A stretch of 64,000 nucleotides of DNA from the NCBI GenBank assembly GCA_026129335.1, contig JAHCIH010000006.1:44447-108446 (forward strand). The letters are read 5' to 3'. The notes below the pieces were generated by a model. That model saw only the letters and a list, made by a program, of their open reading frames with translations, did no database searches and was not told where the DNA came from. Made by a program: the position numbers and the translations under genes. Below are positions 8,727-17,213 of the stretch, one piece after another; the first letter of the stretch is position 1; every line of letters starts with the position of its first letter. Source of the DNA: Anaerolineales bacterium. GTDB taxonomy: Bacteria; Chloroflexota; Anaerolineae; Anaerolineales; UBA11579.

Positions 8727-9125
8727 ATGAACATCCGCAAAACCATCTCCGAAGAGCTAGAGGACTTCCTCTCCAATTACACGCCGGAGGTGCGCAACCT
8801 GGCGCTGGCGTTGCGCGACCTGGTTTTCGAGATCGAACCGCGGGTCAAAGAGCAGATCGATTTCAAAGCCAGCCTGCTCGGCTATGGTTATCGTGAGACC
8901 TACAAGCACATCATCTGCGTCATCATCCTGTACAGCGAGTATGTCAACCTGGGCTTCCCGCGCGGCGTGGACCTGGCCGACCCGGAGGGCCTGCTGGAGG
9001 GAACGGGCAAATACGCTCGCCATGTGAAGATGCGTGAGCTGGCACAGATCGAGTCCGCAGAAGTGGCCGCGCTGCTGCAAGGCGCCGTGGAGATCACGCC
9101 ATACCCCGGCGACGAGGGCGAATAA
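8727..9125 (+). CDS. DUF1801-family protein
   Basis: 132 residues, full-length for the family, starting MNIRKTISEELEDFL with GGAGG 9 nt upstream. It contains the family pattern of a beta-hairpin (IICVIILYSEYVNLGFPRGV) followed by PEGLLEGTGKYARHVKMR. The function of DUF1801 is not established. It is the intact member of a tandem pair and ends at a strong bidirectional terminator. Confidence 0.75.
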   Translation: MNIRKTISEELEDFLSNYTPEVRNLALALRDLVFEIEPRVKEQIDFKASLLGYGYRETYKHIICVIILYSEYVNLGFPRGVDLADPEGLLEGTGKYARHVKMRELAQIESAEVAALLQGAVEITPYPGDEGE

Positions 9126-9162
9126 AAAAAAGAGGCCAGCTACAAGCTGGCCTCTTTTTTTT
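9124..9162. terminator. Bidirectional intrinsic terminator
   Basis: A8-GAGGCCAGC, loop TACAA, GCTGGCCTC-T8. It separates the convergent DUF1801 and lipoprotein genes. Confidence 0.95.
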
Positions 9163-9174
9163 GTGGCATTGTTT

Positions 9175-9777
9175 TTACGGTACTTTGATCACAACCGAGA
9201 GGTAACCGAAACCCTGACCGGAGGCGTTGGCGATGACCCACCAGCCGGTGTAATCGCCCGCGGTCGCCGGGGCGGTGAGCGCAATGGAGACCTCGGTGGT
9301 GCCGCCCACCGGCACCGCGGCAGCCAGCGGCTGGCCGCTGGCGCCGCCCATCTGCTCGCCGCTGCTGTAGATCAGCGTATACGCCGTGCTCCACTCACAA
9401 CTGCCGTCGTTGCGCACGCGCCAGGTCTTGGTGAATGGCGTGTTGGCGGTGATTTCCTCGCCGTCGGACACGGTCACATCGGCGACGAAACCCATCACAT
9501 CACAACCGCTGCCCCCGCCCGTTCCGGCGCCACCGCCAAAAGAGATGGTGGCGGTGACCTCAGGGGTCGCCGTGGCATCCGGTGTGCTGGTGGGCGGCTC
9601 GGTGTTGGTGGGGCTGGGAGTGAGCAGGGCGATCTCGGTGTATTGGGCGTGGACTGCGTTCACCGCGTCGCCCACTGCGTAGGTGACGGTGGCTTCCACG
9701 TCGGCCTGCGACAGGCCGCAGGCGCTGAGCAGCAGGGCGCTGAGGGATAATAGCGTGAGGAGCAAGGTTCGTTTCAT
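9175..9777 (-). CDS. Lipoprotein with NBR1-type Ig-like domain
   Basis: 200 residues. A lipoprotein signal peptide (MKRTLLLTLLSLSALLLSAC, lipobox LSAC) is followed by a Thr/Pro-rich linker (residues ~55-80) and one beta-sandwich (ITANTPFTKTWRVRNDG ... CEWSTAYTLIYSSGEQMGG ... TGWWVIANASG). This matches the FW/NBR1 Ig-like domain that is abundant in Chloroflexota surface proteins. It should be anchored on the outer face of the membrane; the ligand is unknown. A strong AAGGAGG ribosome site supports the start. Confidence 0.8.
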   Translation of the reverse strand: MKRTLLLTLLSLSALLLSACGLSQADVEATVTYAVGDAVNAVHAQYTEIALLTPSPTNTEPPTSTPDATATPEVTATISFGGGAGTGGGSGCDVMGFVADVTVSDGEEITANTPFTKTWRVRNDGSCEWSTAYTLIYSSGEQMGGASGQPLAAAVPVGGTTEVSIALTAPATAGDYTGWWVIANASGQGFGYLSVVIKVP

Positions 9778-9888
9778 CGGGCCTCCTTGACGGTTGGGAA
9801 CGGGCGCATTGTACCCACCTAAACCCGAATGGTGACTTCGTTAATTTGGCACTTAAGAAACTGATCGGCAGCCGGAGATGGGAAGCGA

Positions 9889-9917
9889 ACAGGGCGAGGC
9901 ATTGCGCCTCGCCCTGT
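9889..9917 (-). terminator. Perfect hairpin after the M32 peptidase gene
   Basis: 12-bp arms ACAGGGCGAGGC / GCCTCGCCCTGT with a 5-nt loop follow the stop at 9940 on the minus strand. No long T run, so it may stop transcription weakly or protect the mRNA end. The rest of 9778-9939 shows only the lipoprotein's upstream region. Confidence 0.55.
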
Positions 9918-9939
9918 ATTTAGAGGGATCTGGTTTGGG

Positions 9940-11445
9940 TTAAAGCTTGTACAGTTCCCCGTATTTGGTCTTGAGATAGCCGATATACGGTTCGATGCGC
10001 AGCGGCCCCCCGGTGATGCGCTCGATGAGCTCGTTGGGCGTGAACTTCGACCCGTGGCGGTAGAGGTTCTCTTTCAGCCAGCCGTGCAGCGCAACGAACT
10101 TACCCTGGCTGGTCTGCTGCGGGATATCGGGGTGGGCTTTGAGCGCCGCCTCATAGAACAGCGCGCTGATGATGTTGCCCAGGGTATAGCCCTGGAAGGC
10201 GCCGCCGATGAGCCCGGCGTACCAGTGCACATCTTGCAGCACACCGTCCACGTCGCTGGGGGCGCGGATGCCCAGGTCGGCTTCGTAGCGGGCATGCCAG
10301 GCTTCGGGCAGGTCTTTGATTTCCAGCTTGCCCTCCAGCATCTCCAGCTCCAACTCGAAGCGCAGCATCACGTGCAGGTTGTAAGTCACCTCGTCGGCGT
10401 CGGTGCGGATCAGCGAACGCGAGACCTTGTTGATGGCGCGGTAGAAATCATCCAGCGAGACTGCCGCGAGCTGCCCCGGGAACTGCTTTTGCAGGCTAGG
10501 GTAATAATGCTCCCAGAACCCGCGGCTGCGGCCGACGATGTTCTCCCAGGTGCGCGATTGGCTCTCGTGTATGCCGGAGGAAGTGCCCCCGGCCAGCGGA
10601 GTGCCCTCCAGCGCCGGGTCGATGCCCAGCTCGTAGAGCGCGTGGCCGACTTCGTGCAAGGTGCTGAACAGCGCGTCGGAAAGGTCGCCCTCCTGTACGC
10701 GGGTGGTGATACGCACATCGTCGATGGCGAAGCTGGTCATGAACGGGTGCGGGCTCTTGTCCTGGCGGCCGCGGTTGAAATCGAAGCCGTAGTCTTTGGC
10801 GATGGTCATGCCGAAGGCGAGCTGCTCATCTTCCGGATAGCCGGCGCGCAGCGGTGAGTCGTCCGCCGGATCCTGCTCGGTGATGGTCTTGACGATGGGC
10901 ACCAGCTGCTCGCGCAGTTCGCCGAAGACACGGCGGATGTCGGAGGCTTTCATGCCCGGGTCGGGGCCGTCGATCAGCGGGTCGGCGATGTGCTCGTAGC
11001 CCGGGAAGAAGTCGGCGTACTCGCGGCTGAGGTCCAGAGTGGTCTTGAGCAGGTCGGCCACCGACTTGAAGTCGTTGGCCGGGCGGGCTTGCGCCCAGGC
11101 TTGGTAGCTGACCGTGCTGTGCGCGCTGTATTTGGCCACCCAGGCCGGCGGCACTTTGACGGCTTTGGCGTAGTCCTTGCGCGTCTTGCGGATCAGCGCC
11201 GCATCGTCTGAGTCGTAGGGCAGGCTTTCGCCATAAGGCTGCAGCTCATCCAGCAGCTTGCCCACCGCCGGGTCGGTGAATTTTTGCTGGCTCAGCGTGG
11301 CCAGGGTGGCCAACTGGCGGCCGCGGCTGGCCGCGCTGCCCGGCGGCATGTAGGTGGCCTGGTCCCAGCCCAGCAGGGCGGCGGCGGAGTTGAGGTTGTA
11401 GACTTCTTGCAGGCGGGTCTTCAGTTCGGCGAGTTTGTTTTCCAT
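9940..11445 (-). CDS. M32 family carboxypeptidase (Taq type)
   Basis: A cytoplasmic metallocarboxypeptidase of 501 residues that removes C-terminal amino acids from peptides, broad in specificity except before proline. The zinc motif HEVGH is at residues 264-268, followed by GIHESQSRTWEN, which gives the third ligand, and the N-terminal region has the family's LLGWDQATYMPPGSA. The start at 11445 follows an AGGAACTC ribosome site; the frame extends further upstream into the TetR gene but without family similarity. Confidence 0.92.
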   Translation of the reverse strand: MENKLAELKTRLQEVYNLNSAAALLGWDQATYMPPGSAASRGRQLATLATLSQQKFTDPAVGKLLDELQPYGESLPYDSDDAALIRKTRKDYAKAVKVPPAWVAKYSAHSTVSYQAWAQARPANDFKSVADLLKTTLDLSREYADFFPGYEHIADPLIDGPDPGMKASDIRRVFGELREQLVPIVKTITEQDPADDSPLRAGYPEDEQLAFGMTIAKDYGFDFNRGRQDKSPHPFMTSFAIDDVRITTRVQEGDLSDALFSTLHEVGHALYELGIDPALEGTPLAGGTSSGIHESQSRTWENIVGRSRGFWEHYYPSLQKQFPGQLAAVSLDDFYRAINKVSRSLIRTDADEVTYNLHVMLRFELELEMLEGKLEIKDLPEAWHARYEADLGIRAPSDVDGVLQDVHWYAGLIGGAFQGYTLGNIISALFYEAALKAHPDIPQQTSQGKFVALHGWLKENLYRHGSKFTPNELIERITGGPLRIEPYIGYLKTKYGELYKL

Positions 11446-11461
11446 GAGTTCCTGGGTTCCT

Positions 11462-12142
11462 TTACGCAAAGTGGTGATGCAGGCGGAGGTGGTGATGGAA
11501 GAGGGCTGATGGTGTGCGCCCGGCCACGGCGCGGCGGGCATCGGCCTGGCTGGGCAGGTAGGCCTGGAGATTGGCGGTGAGCAGCGGCAACACCTGGCGC
11601 ACCAGCTCATCCAGCGACTGGCGCTTGCCTTGCTGGCTCCACTGGAAGGCAGCGCCGTAGATCGCCCAGGCGGTGACCATGGCGGTTTGCTGGGCGCTGG
11701 CCGCCTGCCGTCGGCTGCCCCCGGCGCTCTCGAGCCGCTGGAGCAGCACGGTGTAGATCTCGTCCTTGATCTGTTTCTCGGCCAGGGCTTGCATCTGCCC
11801 GCGCGGTGGGGGGCAGTGCTTTTCGTTGCCTTCCACCATCTCGCAGACCACGCGCAGCAGTGTTTCGATCATCTCGGCCAGGCTGGAGTTGGCGCCCAAT
11901 TCGGCGTGCAAACGGCTGCGCACCAGGTTGCGCATGGAGTATTCCAGCAAAGCGAACTTGTCCTGGAAGTGCGCGTAGAAAGTGGCCCGGTTCAGGGTGG
12001 CGCGTTCGGCGATTTCACTGACGGTGATGGCTTCGAAGCTCTTTTCGCCCATGAGCTCATTAAGCGCATCAATCAAGAGTTTGCGAGTGCGCGTAATGCG
12101 CGGGTCCTCTCGTTCGGAAAGCGGGGATTCTTTAATCAACAT
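11462..12142 (-). CDS. TetR-family transcriptional regulator
   Basis: 226 residues with an N-terminal TetR helix-turn-helix (ITRTRKLLIDALNELM ... ITVSEIAERATLNRATFYAHF, residues ~17-62) and a helical C-terminal half typical of ligand-binding domains. The Arg/Ala/His-rich last 30 residues look unlike the family and may be a read-out of noncritical sequence. It diverges from the two DoxX genes; a perfect inverted repeat lies between the -35 and -10 of their promoter, so it likely represses them. The inducer is unknown. Confidence 0.85.
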   Translation of the reverse strand: MLIKESPLSEREDPRITRTRKLLIDALNELMGEKSFEAITVSEIAERATLNRATFYAHFQDKFALLEYSMRNLVRSRLHAELGANSSLAEMIETLLRVVCEMVEGNEKHCPPPRGQMQALAEKQIKDEIYTVLLQRLESAGGSRRQAASAQQTAMVTAWAIYGAAFQWSQQGKRQSLDELVRQVLPLLTANLQAYLPSQADARRAVAGRTPSALFHHHLRLHHHFA

Positions 12143-12187
12143 TTTCGGCCTTTTGTTGTTTAGCGCACAAATCTACTTAATTGTGGG

Positions 12188-12215
12188 TTGACGCATCTCG
12201 TGAGATAGCTATCAT
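12188..12215 (+). promoter_or_regulatory. DoxX operon promoter with embedded operator
   Basis: TTGACG (12188-12193), 16 bp, TATCAT (12210-12215). The spacer holds ATCTC-GT-GAGAT (12195-12206), overlapping the palindrome GATAGCTATC (12204-12213). This position would block polymerase and suits the divergent TetR protein. Confidence 0.65.
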
Positions 12216-12256
12216 CTGTAGGATACACTACATCTGTTGTTTAGACAAGGACTGTT

Positions 12257-12634
12257 ATGAATATTGCTTTGTGGATCGTTCAGGTGCTTTTGGGGATTGT
12301 TTTTGCCGGAGCCGGTTACGGCAAGGTCTTTCGTCAGGAGCAGGCCGCAGCCCAGAGTCCCATGATGGCCTGGGTGGGTGACGTGCCAAAGCAACTACTC
12401 ACTTTCATCGGCTTGTCTGAAATGGCAGGGGCTTTGGGCTTGATCGTACCCGCGCTCAGTGGCGTGCTGCCCTGGCTGACGCCCCTGGCGGCGGCTTTGC
12501 TGGCTCTGGTCATGATCCTGGCGTTCGGCTTTCATCTCGTACGCAAGGAATATCAAAACCTGGTCGCTAATCTGTTCCTGTTTTTATTGGCCGCTTTCGT
12601 AGCTTGGGGGCGCTGGGGGCTTTTTGGCGGCTGA
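12257..12634 (+). CDS. DoxX-like membrane protein (DoxX_2)
   Basis: 125 residues with four predicted membrane helices, beginning with the DoxX signature VQVLLGIVFAGAGYGKVF. DoxX relatives are small quinone- or redox-associated membrane proteins, and several are induced by thiol or oxidative stress; the exact role is unsettled. AAGGA lies 6 nt before the ATG. It is first of a two-gene unit with another DoxX protein under likely TetR control. Confidence 0.8.
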   Translation: MNIALWIVQVLLGIVFAGAGYGKVFRQEQAAAQSPMMAWVGDVPKQLLTFIGLSEMAGALGLIVPALSGVLPWLTPLAAALLALVMILAFGFHLVRKEYQNLVANLFLFLLAAFVAWGRWGLFGG

Positions 12635-12697
12635 TCCAATGTAAGTGGATGGCGATTGCCATTGCTAAAAATCTTTCTTTTTTTCCAAGGAGCAAAC

Positions 12698-13102
12698 ATG
12701 TTCGATTTCTTAACACCATATGCTGATTGGGGGCTTTTGATTCTGCGGCTGGGCGTGGCCTGGGTGTTCCTGGCGCACGGCCTGCCGAAGATCAAGGATG
12801 TGGGTAAGTTTGCCGGTTTCCTGCAGCAGCTCAAGGTGCCGGCGGCCAGCCTGATGGGCTGGGTGGTTTCTTTGTGGGAAACCCTCGGAGCCGTTCTGTT
12901 GGCTTTGGGTATCTTTACTCCTCTAGTGGCCCTTGGTTTTGTTGCCGTCATGCTGGTGGCGATCCGCGGTGTCAAGATCGGCATGGCAAAAGCGGACTTC
13001 GTCGGTGGGTGGGAGTTGGAATTCAGCCTGCTGGTGGCTGCCCTGGCGCTGGTCTTCACCGGGGCCGGCGCGCTCTCGCTGGACGCCTTCCTGGGCTTGT
13101 AG
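12698..13102 (+). CDS. DoxX family membrane protein
   Basis: 134 residues, four predicted membrane helices, with the DoxX core LLILRLGVAWVFLAHGLPKI and GWVVSLWETLGAVLLALG. The start at 12698 is chosen over an upstream in-frame ATG because CAAGGAG sits 7 nt before it. It is only distantly similar to its upstream neighbour, so the pair may form a heteromer rather than being a recent duplicate. Ends at a bidirectional terminator. Confidence 0.85.
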   Translation: MFDFLTPYADWGLLILRLGVAWVFLAHGLPKIKDVGKFAGFLQQLKVPAASLMGWVVSLWETLGAVLLALGIFTPLVALGFVAVMLVAIRGVKIGMAKADFVGGWELEFSLLVAALALVFTGAGALSLDAFLGL

Positions 13103-13120
13103 CCCGAAGCTGCTAACAAC

Positions 13121-13149
13121 AAAAGCGCGGCCCGCAAGGCCGCGCTTTT
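13121..13149. terminator. Bidirectional intrinsic terminator
   Basis: AAAAGCGCGGCC, loop CGCAA, GGCCGCGCTTTT between convergent genes. Confidence 0.85.
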
Positions 13150-13170
13150 GTTTGTTGTGGCGGTTCGGGT

Positions 13171-13614
13171 TTAGCGGGTAAACCAACCAACCACGTTGCG
13201 GGCGACGATGCCGATGACCGCGAAGCCCAGGAAGAAGCTCAACGCGTTGGCCATGCCGGCGAGGTAGTTGCCCAGTTGGGGCACGCTGCCCAGCGCGCTG
13301 CTGGAGAACGCCAGGCCGACGGCCAGTAGGATGAACGAGTTCTCTTCCGACTTGGTGATGAAGAGCACGCCGCCCACCAGGCCGAGCAGCATCAGCAGGT
13401 AGACCACCCACTGGGTCACCTCGGAGTTGAGCACGCCAGGCGGGATGATACCCAAGAGGATGGCCAGGCCAACGCCCACCAAAAAGCTCCACTTGCCCAC
13501 TGCGGCGATATCAATGCTTTGTTCGCTCTTTTTGGCCGTCTTGCGCGGGGTGGTCGCCCTTTTGGTGGCGGCTTTGGCGGACGGTTTTCTGCTGCTTGTC
13601 TTCTGAATGGTCAT
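13171..13614 (-). CDS. Small membrane protein of unknown function
   Basis: 147 residues. A Lys/Thr/Arg-rich cytoplasmic N-terminus (~35 residues, TSSRKPSAKAATKRATTPRK) is followed by about four hydrophobic helices. I do not recognise a family. The start is set by AAAGGAG 6 nt upstream; a TATAGT lies further upstream on the same strand. It stands alone, convergent with the DoxX genes. Confidence 0.65.
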   Translation of the reverse strand: MTIQKTSSRKPSAKAATKRATTPRKTAKKSEQSIDIAAVGKWSFLVGVGLAILLGIIPPGVLNSEVTQWVVYLLMLLGLVGGVLFITKSEENSFILLAVGLAFSSSALGSVPQLGNYLAGMANALSFFLGFAVIGIVARNVVGWFTR

Positions 13615-13692
13615 GATGACTCCTTTGTCGTCCGAGGCGTTCGGCCTCGGCGTATGGACCACTATACTCCAGCTTGAGAGGCTGCGCTGGGA

Positions 13693-14382
13693 TTAGGCGG
13701 CAGGGTAATGTTCGGTGAGCAGGGCGTTCAGCTTTTCGCGCTGCGCGGCATCCAAACGGGATTGACTGTCGCCTTTTTGCAGGGCCTGCTTGAGCTTTTT
13801 GATCGACGCAGTGGGGATGGGCGCAGCGGAAACCCCCTCGACCTCGGCGCTCTCGTCCATGAAGACCAGCGCGGCCTGGATGCGCAGTTGCGCATCGGGC
13901 CAGTGCTTTTGCAGGAAACGATCGATGGCTTCGGCTTCCAGGGAGGCCTCGACCACCGGGCGGCCAACGGGCTCCTGGCCGAAGCGGGCCAGCAAGCCGG
14001 GGGGCTTCACCGCCCAGCGCTTGCGGCGGACATCGTAGCGCACCTGCCCGCGGGTGTGGCGCGGCATCAGTATCCAGGCGCCAGTCGGCCCAACCAGCAG
14101 GTGGGCGACCGGCGAGCGGTGGTGGTACAGGCTGTAGTTGTTGTCCAGCGAGCTGAGCGCCTTGGTCAGCGCCAAGTCGGCGCGGCGGCTCCAGCGGCTG
14201 AACCAGGAACCCACTTGGACGAGCACGATACCCAGTATCAGGAAAAGCAGGTAGAGGCCGAACTGGCCCTCGCCGAAGAGTACGTACACCGAGCCCACCA
14301 GCGTGAACATCCCCAGCAAGCTGGCGATGAACGAAAGGCGAATATTGCGCTTGTACAGCTTTTCGTTGGCGTGGACGCGCAT
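13693..14382 (-). CDS. Two-helix membrane protein with NERD-like domain
   Basis: 229 residues. Two hydrophobic helices (about 17-37 and 42-62) are followed by a soluble part containing SLYHHRSPVAHLLVGPTGAWILMPRH and the alternating pattern RYDVRRKRWAV, resembling the nuclease-related domain (NERD), which also starts with a strand reading vDhlvigptGvfvie. Classical NERD catalytic residues are not clearly all present, so nuclease activity is not claimed. It begins 3 nt after plsX and is probably co-transcribed with it. Confidence 0.55.
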   Translation of the reverse strand: MRVHANEKLYKRNIRLSFIASLLGMFTLVGSVYVLFGEGQFGLYLLFLILGIVLVQVGSWFSRWSRRADLALTKALSSLDNNYSLYHHRSPVAHLLVGPTGAWILMPRHTRGQVRYDVRRKRWAVKPPGLLARFGQEPVGRPVVEASLEAEAIDRFLQKHWPDAQLRIQAALVFMDESAEVEGVSAAPIPTASIKKLKQALQKGDSQSRLDAAQREKLNALLTEHYPAA

Positions 14383-14385
14383 GGG

Positions 14386-15396
14386 CTATCCGGTGGCGGG
14401 GGACTTGATTTGACTGAGGCCCTGTTCGATGCGCGTGCGCAGCGAAGCGAGCAAGCCTACATCCACCGAGCGCTGGGCCAGTTTGACCGCGCTGATGATC
14501 GCGCGGGCATCTGAGCGGCCGTGGCCGATGAAGACCAGCCCGTTCACGCCCAACAGCGTGGCCGCGCCGACTTCAGCCGGGTCCAGGTCTTTGCGCAGGC
14601 TGCGGAAAGCAGGCCGCGAGAGCAGGCCGCCCAGCTTGGTCAGCGGCGAAGCCATCAGTTCCTCGCGCAGGCGGTCGGTGATCAGCTTGGCCACCGCTTC
14701 GGCGGTCTTCATCAGCACGTTGCCGGTGAAGCCGTCGGTCACGGCCACGTCGGCATGGCCGCCGAAGAGCTCCTTGCTCTCCATGTTGCCCACAAAGTTC
14801 AGCCCACTGGCGGCCAGCAGCGGGTACGCCGCCTTGACCAGGTCGCTGCCTTTGCCTTCTTCCTCGCCGTTGGAGATCAGCCCAACGCGCGGGGTGCCCA
14901 CGCCGAGGATCTGCTCGGCGTACACCGCGCCCATCAGGCCGAACTGGAGCAGGTACTCGGGTTTGCACTCGGCGTTGGCGCCGATGTCCAGCGCCACGCA
15001 CTTGCCACCCCTGACCGGGTACATCACCGTGAGGGCGGGACGCAGCACGCCCTGCAGGCGGCCCAGCCGGGCCAGGGCGATGGCCAGCGCGCCGGCGGTG
15101 TTGCCAGCGGTGACGAACGCGCCGGCTTCGCCGCTCTTCACCAGGTCCAGGCCGATGCCCATGGAGTTCTGTGAACGCCGCAGGGCGCCTGGCCCGATGT
15201 GGTCGCTCATTTCGAAGACGTCCGGCGCATTGACCACTTCCACCTTGGGCGCGCGTGAGCCCAGCATGTCTTTGAGGCGGGCGGCATCGCCGACCAGGAT
15301 GAGGTTCTCGCCCATGCTGCCGGCCAGTTCTATGGCGGCTTCAACTTCGGGGCCGGGATGGTTGTCGCTGCCCATCGCGTCCAGCACTATGCGCAT
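14386..15396 (-). CDS. plsX: Phosphate acyltransferase
   Basis: PlsX makes acyl-phosphate from acyl-ACP for PlsY, starting phospholipid synthesis. The 336-residue protein opens with the diagnostic RIVLDAMGSDNHPGPEVEAA and has GNTAGALAIALARLG, ALDIGANAECKPEYLLQFG and VAVTDGFTGNVLMKTAEA. A GGAGG ribosome site lies 3-4 nt before the ATG. In many bacteria plsX is beside rpmF and fabH/fabD; here rpmF and fabD are about 10 kb and 8 kb away. Confidence 0.95.
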   Translation of the reverse strand: MRIVLDAMGSDNHPGPEVEAAIELAGSMGENLILVGDAARLKDMLGSRAPKVEVVNAPDVFEMSDHIGPGALRRSQNSMGIGLDLVKSGEAGAFVTAGNTAGALAIALARLGRLQGVLRPALTVMYPVRGGKCVALDIGANAECKPEYLLQFGLMGAVYAEQILGVGTPRVGLISNGEEEGKGSDLVKAAYPLLAASGLNFVGNMESKELFGGHADVAVTDGFTGNVLMKTAEAVAKLITDRLREELMASPLTKLGGLLSRPAFRSLRKDLDPAEVGAATLLGVNGLVFIGHGRSDARAIISAVKLAQRSVDVGLLASLRTRIEQGLSQIKSPATG

Positions 15397-15441
15397 CTAT
15401 CCTCCGAATGGGGCCAGCGGGCCGCGAAATGGCGCCGCTGC

Positions 15442-15469
15442 TTGACACTAAGAATGCGGGCATTATAAT
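15442..15469 (+). promoter_or_regulatory. Consensus promoter of tRNA-Leu
   Basis: Perfect TTGACA (15442-15447), 16-bp spacer, perfect TATAAT (15464-15469), 10 nt before the mature tRNA 5' end. Confidence 0.85.
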
Positions 15470-15479
15470 GCTTCTGTTC

Positions 15480-15564
15480 GCGCTGGTGCTGGAACTGGTA
15501 GACAGGCATGGTTGAGGGCCATGTGCCGCAAGGCGTGTGGGTTCGATTCCCACCCAGCGCACCA
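15480..15564 (+). tRNA. tRNA-Leu (anticodon GAG)
   Basis: Acceptor arms GCGCTGG / CCAGCGC, a class II long variable arm, T arm TGGGTTCGATTCCCA, and anticodon stem-loop CATGG-TTGAGGG-CCATG give anticodon GAG (codon CUC). Discriminator A and CCA (15562-15564) are encoded. Confidence 0.95.
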
Positions 15565-15580
15565 AAACCGATAACCAACC

Positions 15581-15619
15581 TAAAATCAAAAGCGGCTCAC
15601 AGAGCCGCTTTTGATTTTA
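15581..15619 (+). terminator. Strong intrinsic terminator after tRNA-Leu
   Basis: Eighteen-base-pair perfect arms (15581-15598, 15602-15619) with a 3-nt loop. A second, smaller hairpin (CAGGCTGC / GCAGCCTG) lies at 15631-15652. Confidence 0.8.
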
Positions 15620-15641
15620 AACCCTCATGCAGGCTGCCGCT

Positions 15642-15671
15642 TTGCAGCCTGCAGCGCTTTAAGCCTATAAT
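15642..15671 (+). promoter_or_regulatory. Promoter giving leaderless nnr mRNA
   Basis: TTGCAG (15642-15647), 18 bp, TATAAT (15666-15671). Exactly 6 nt separate the -10 from the ATG at 15678, so the transcript should start at the start codon. No Shine-Dalgarno is present. Confidence 0.6.
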
Positions 15672-15677
15672 CATCGC

Positions 15678-17210
15678 ATGGCCAAGTTGGTCACTGTCAG
15701 CGAAATGGTTGCCATCGAGCAGGCCGCGGATGCCGCCGGCTGGTCCTACGCGCATATGATGGAAGCCGCCGGCGCCTCGCTGGCGGAATCTGTAACTGCG
15801 CATAGCCACTCGCCTGAAAAGAGCGTGGTTGCCCTGGTGGGGCCGGGGAACAACGGTGGCGATGCACTGGTGGCCTTGCGCTTGTTGGCCGCAGAGGGCT
15901 GCAAAGCGCAAGCCTTGCTGGTGGGCGAGCGGCCGGCGGGCGACAAGCTGGCGCAACAGGCTAAGAAGGCAGGCGTGACAGTGAAGCCGTTCACGCTGCG
16001 CTCGGCGCGGGCTGCTTTGGCTCGCAGCACGGTGGTGCTGGATGCGCTGCTGGGCACCGGGGCGCGGCTGCCGCTGCGCGAGCCTTTCGCTCAGGCCCTG
16101 GAACTGGCTGCACAAGTTTTGGCTGCCCGGGAGCAGCCCCCCTTGTTGGTGGCGGTGGATTGCCCCTCGGGTATGGATTGCCAGAACGGGGAAGTTGCCC
16201 CGCAAACCCTGGCGGCTGACCTGACCGTGTGCATGGCCGCCATCAAACAGGGCATGCTCACGGTGAGCGCTTTCCCTTATTTGGGGCAACTGGAAGTCGG
16301 CGATATTGGCCTGCCGGCAGACTTGCCCGCGTGGGGCGCCATCCGCCGAGAAGTCATCGACAGTTCCATGGCGCAGGCGGCGCTGCCGCGGCGCCCGTTG
16401 GATGCTCACAAGGGCACATTCGGCACGGCGATGATCGTGGCCGGCTCGCAGAAGTTCCCCGGCGCGGCGCTGCTGGCCGCCGAAGCAGCCTACCGCAGCG
16501 GCGCTGGCCTGGTCAGCGTCGCCGCGTCCGCAGGCGTGCAAGCCGCCCTTGCTGGGCACTTGCCTGAGGCCACCTGGCAGCTGCTGCCCCAGGCAGATGG
16601 TGGTATCGCCGCCGAAGCGGCGCCCCAGTTGGCCGAAGCCTTGTCGCGCAGCACCGCAATGCTGCTCGGCCCCGGCCTGGGGCGGGCGGCCGCCACAGGC
16701 GCATTCGTGCGCGCCGCGCTGGATTTGACTTTGCCGCCGCTGGTGGTGGATGCTGACGGGCTGCGCTGGCTGGTTGAGATTGAAGACTGGCCGCAGCACC
16801 TGCCGCCCGGCACGGTGCTCACGCCGCATCCGGGCGAGATGGAAGCCCTCAGCGGGCTGAGCAGCGACCAGATCCAAGCCAACCGGCTTGAATTGGCCGA
16901 GCAATACGCCCAGATGTGGGGCCATGTGCTGGTGCTCAAAGGCGCCTTCACCGTCGTGGCGGCTTCCGACGGACGCAGCGCGCTGCTCCCGTTGGCTACG
17001 CCCGCGTTGGCGCGGGCGGGCAGCGGCGACGTGCTGGCAGGCATCATCACCGGGCTGCGCGCCCAGGGCGTGCCGGCCTACGAGGCGGCCTGCGCGGGAG
17101 CATGGCTGCACGGCCAGGCTGCGCTGCGGGCGGCCGCCCGCCTGGGCGGGATCGGCGGCGTGCTGGCCGGCGACCTGGCTGCCGAGCTGCCGGCTTTGAT
17201 GGGCGGGTAA
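15678..17210 (+). CDS. nnr: Bifunctional NAD(P)HX epimerase / ADP-dependent NAD(P)HX dehydratase
   Basis: This repair enzyme restores NAD(P)H from its hydrated forms. The 510 residues hold an N-terminal YjeF epimerase domain (~1-215, with GPGNNGGDALVALRLL and DALLGTGARLPL) and a C-terminal ribokinase-like dehydratase (~230-505, with HKGTFGTAMIVAGSQKFPGAA, LTPHPGEMEAL and the nucleotide site RAGSGDVLAGIITGL). The start lies 6 nt after a TATAAT with no ribosome site, which fits a leaderless message. The next gene follows after 3 nt. Confidence 0.93.
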   Translation: MAKLVTVSEMVAIEQAADAAGWSYAHMMEAAGASLAESVTAHSHSPEKSVVALVGPGNNGGDALVALRLLAAEGCKAQALLVGERPAGDKLAQQAKKAGVTVKPFTLRSARAALARSTVVLDALLGTGARLPLREPFAQALELAAQVLAAREQPPLLVAVDCPSGMDCQNGEVAPQTLAADLTVCMAAIKQGMLTVSAFPYLGQLEVGDIGLPADLPAWGAIRREVIDSSMAQAALPRRPLDAHKGTFGTAMIVAGSQKFPGAALLAAEAAYRSGAGLVSVAASAGVQAALAGHLPEATWQLLPQADGGIAAEAAPQLAEALSRSTAMLLGPGLGRAAATGAFVRAALDLTLPPLVVDADGLRWLVEIEDWPQHLPPGTVLTPHPGEMEALSGLSSDQIQANRLELAEQYAQMWGHVLVLKGAFTVVAASDGRSALLPLATPALARAGSGDVLAGIITGLRAQGVPAYEAACAGAWLHGQAALRAAARLGGIGGVLAGDLAAELPALMGG

Positions 17211-17213
17211 GCC

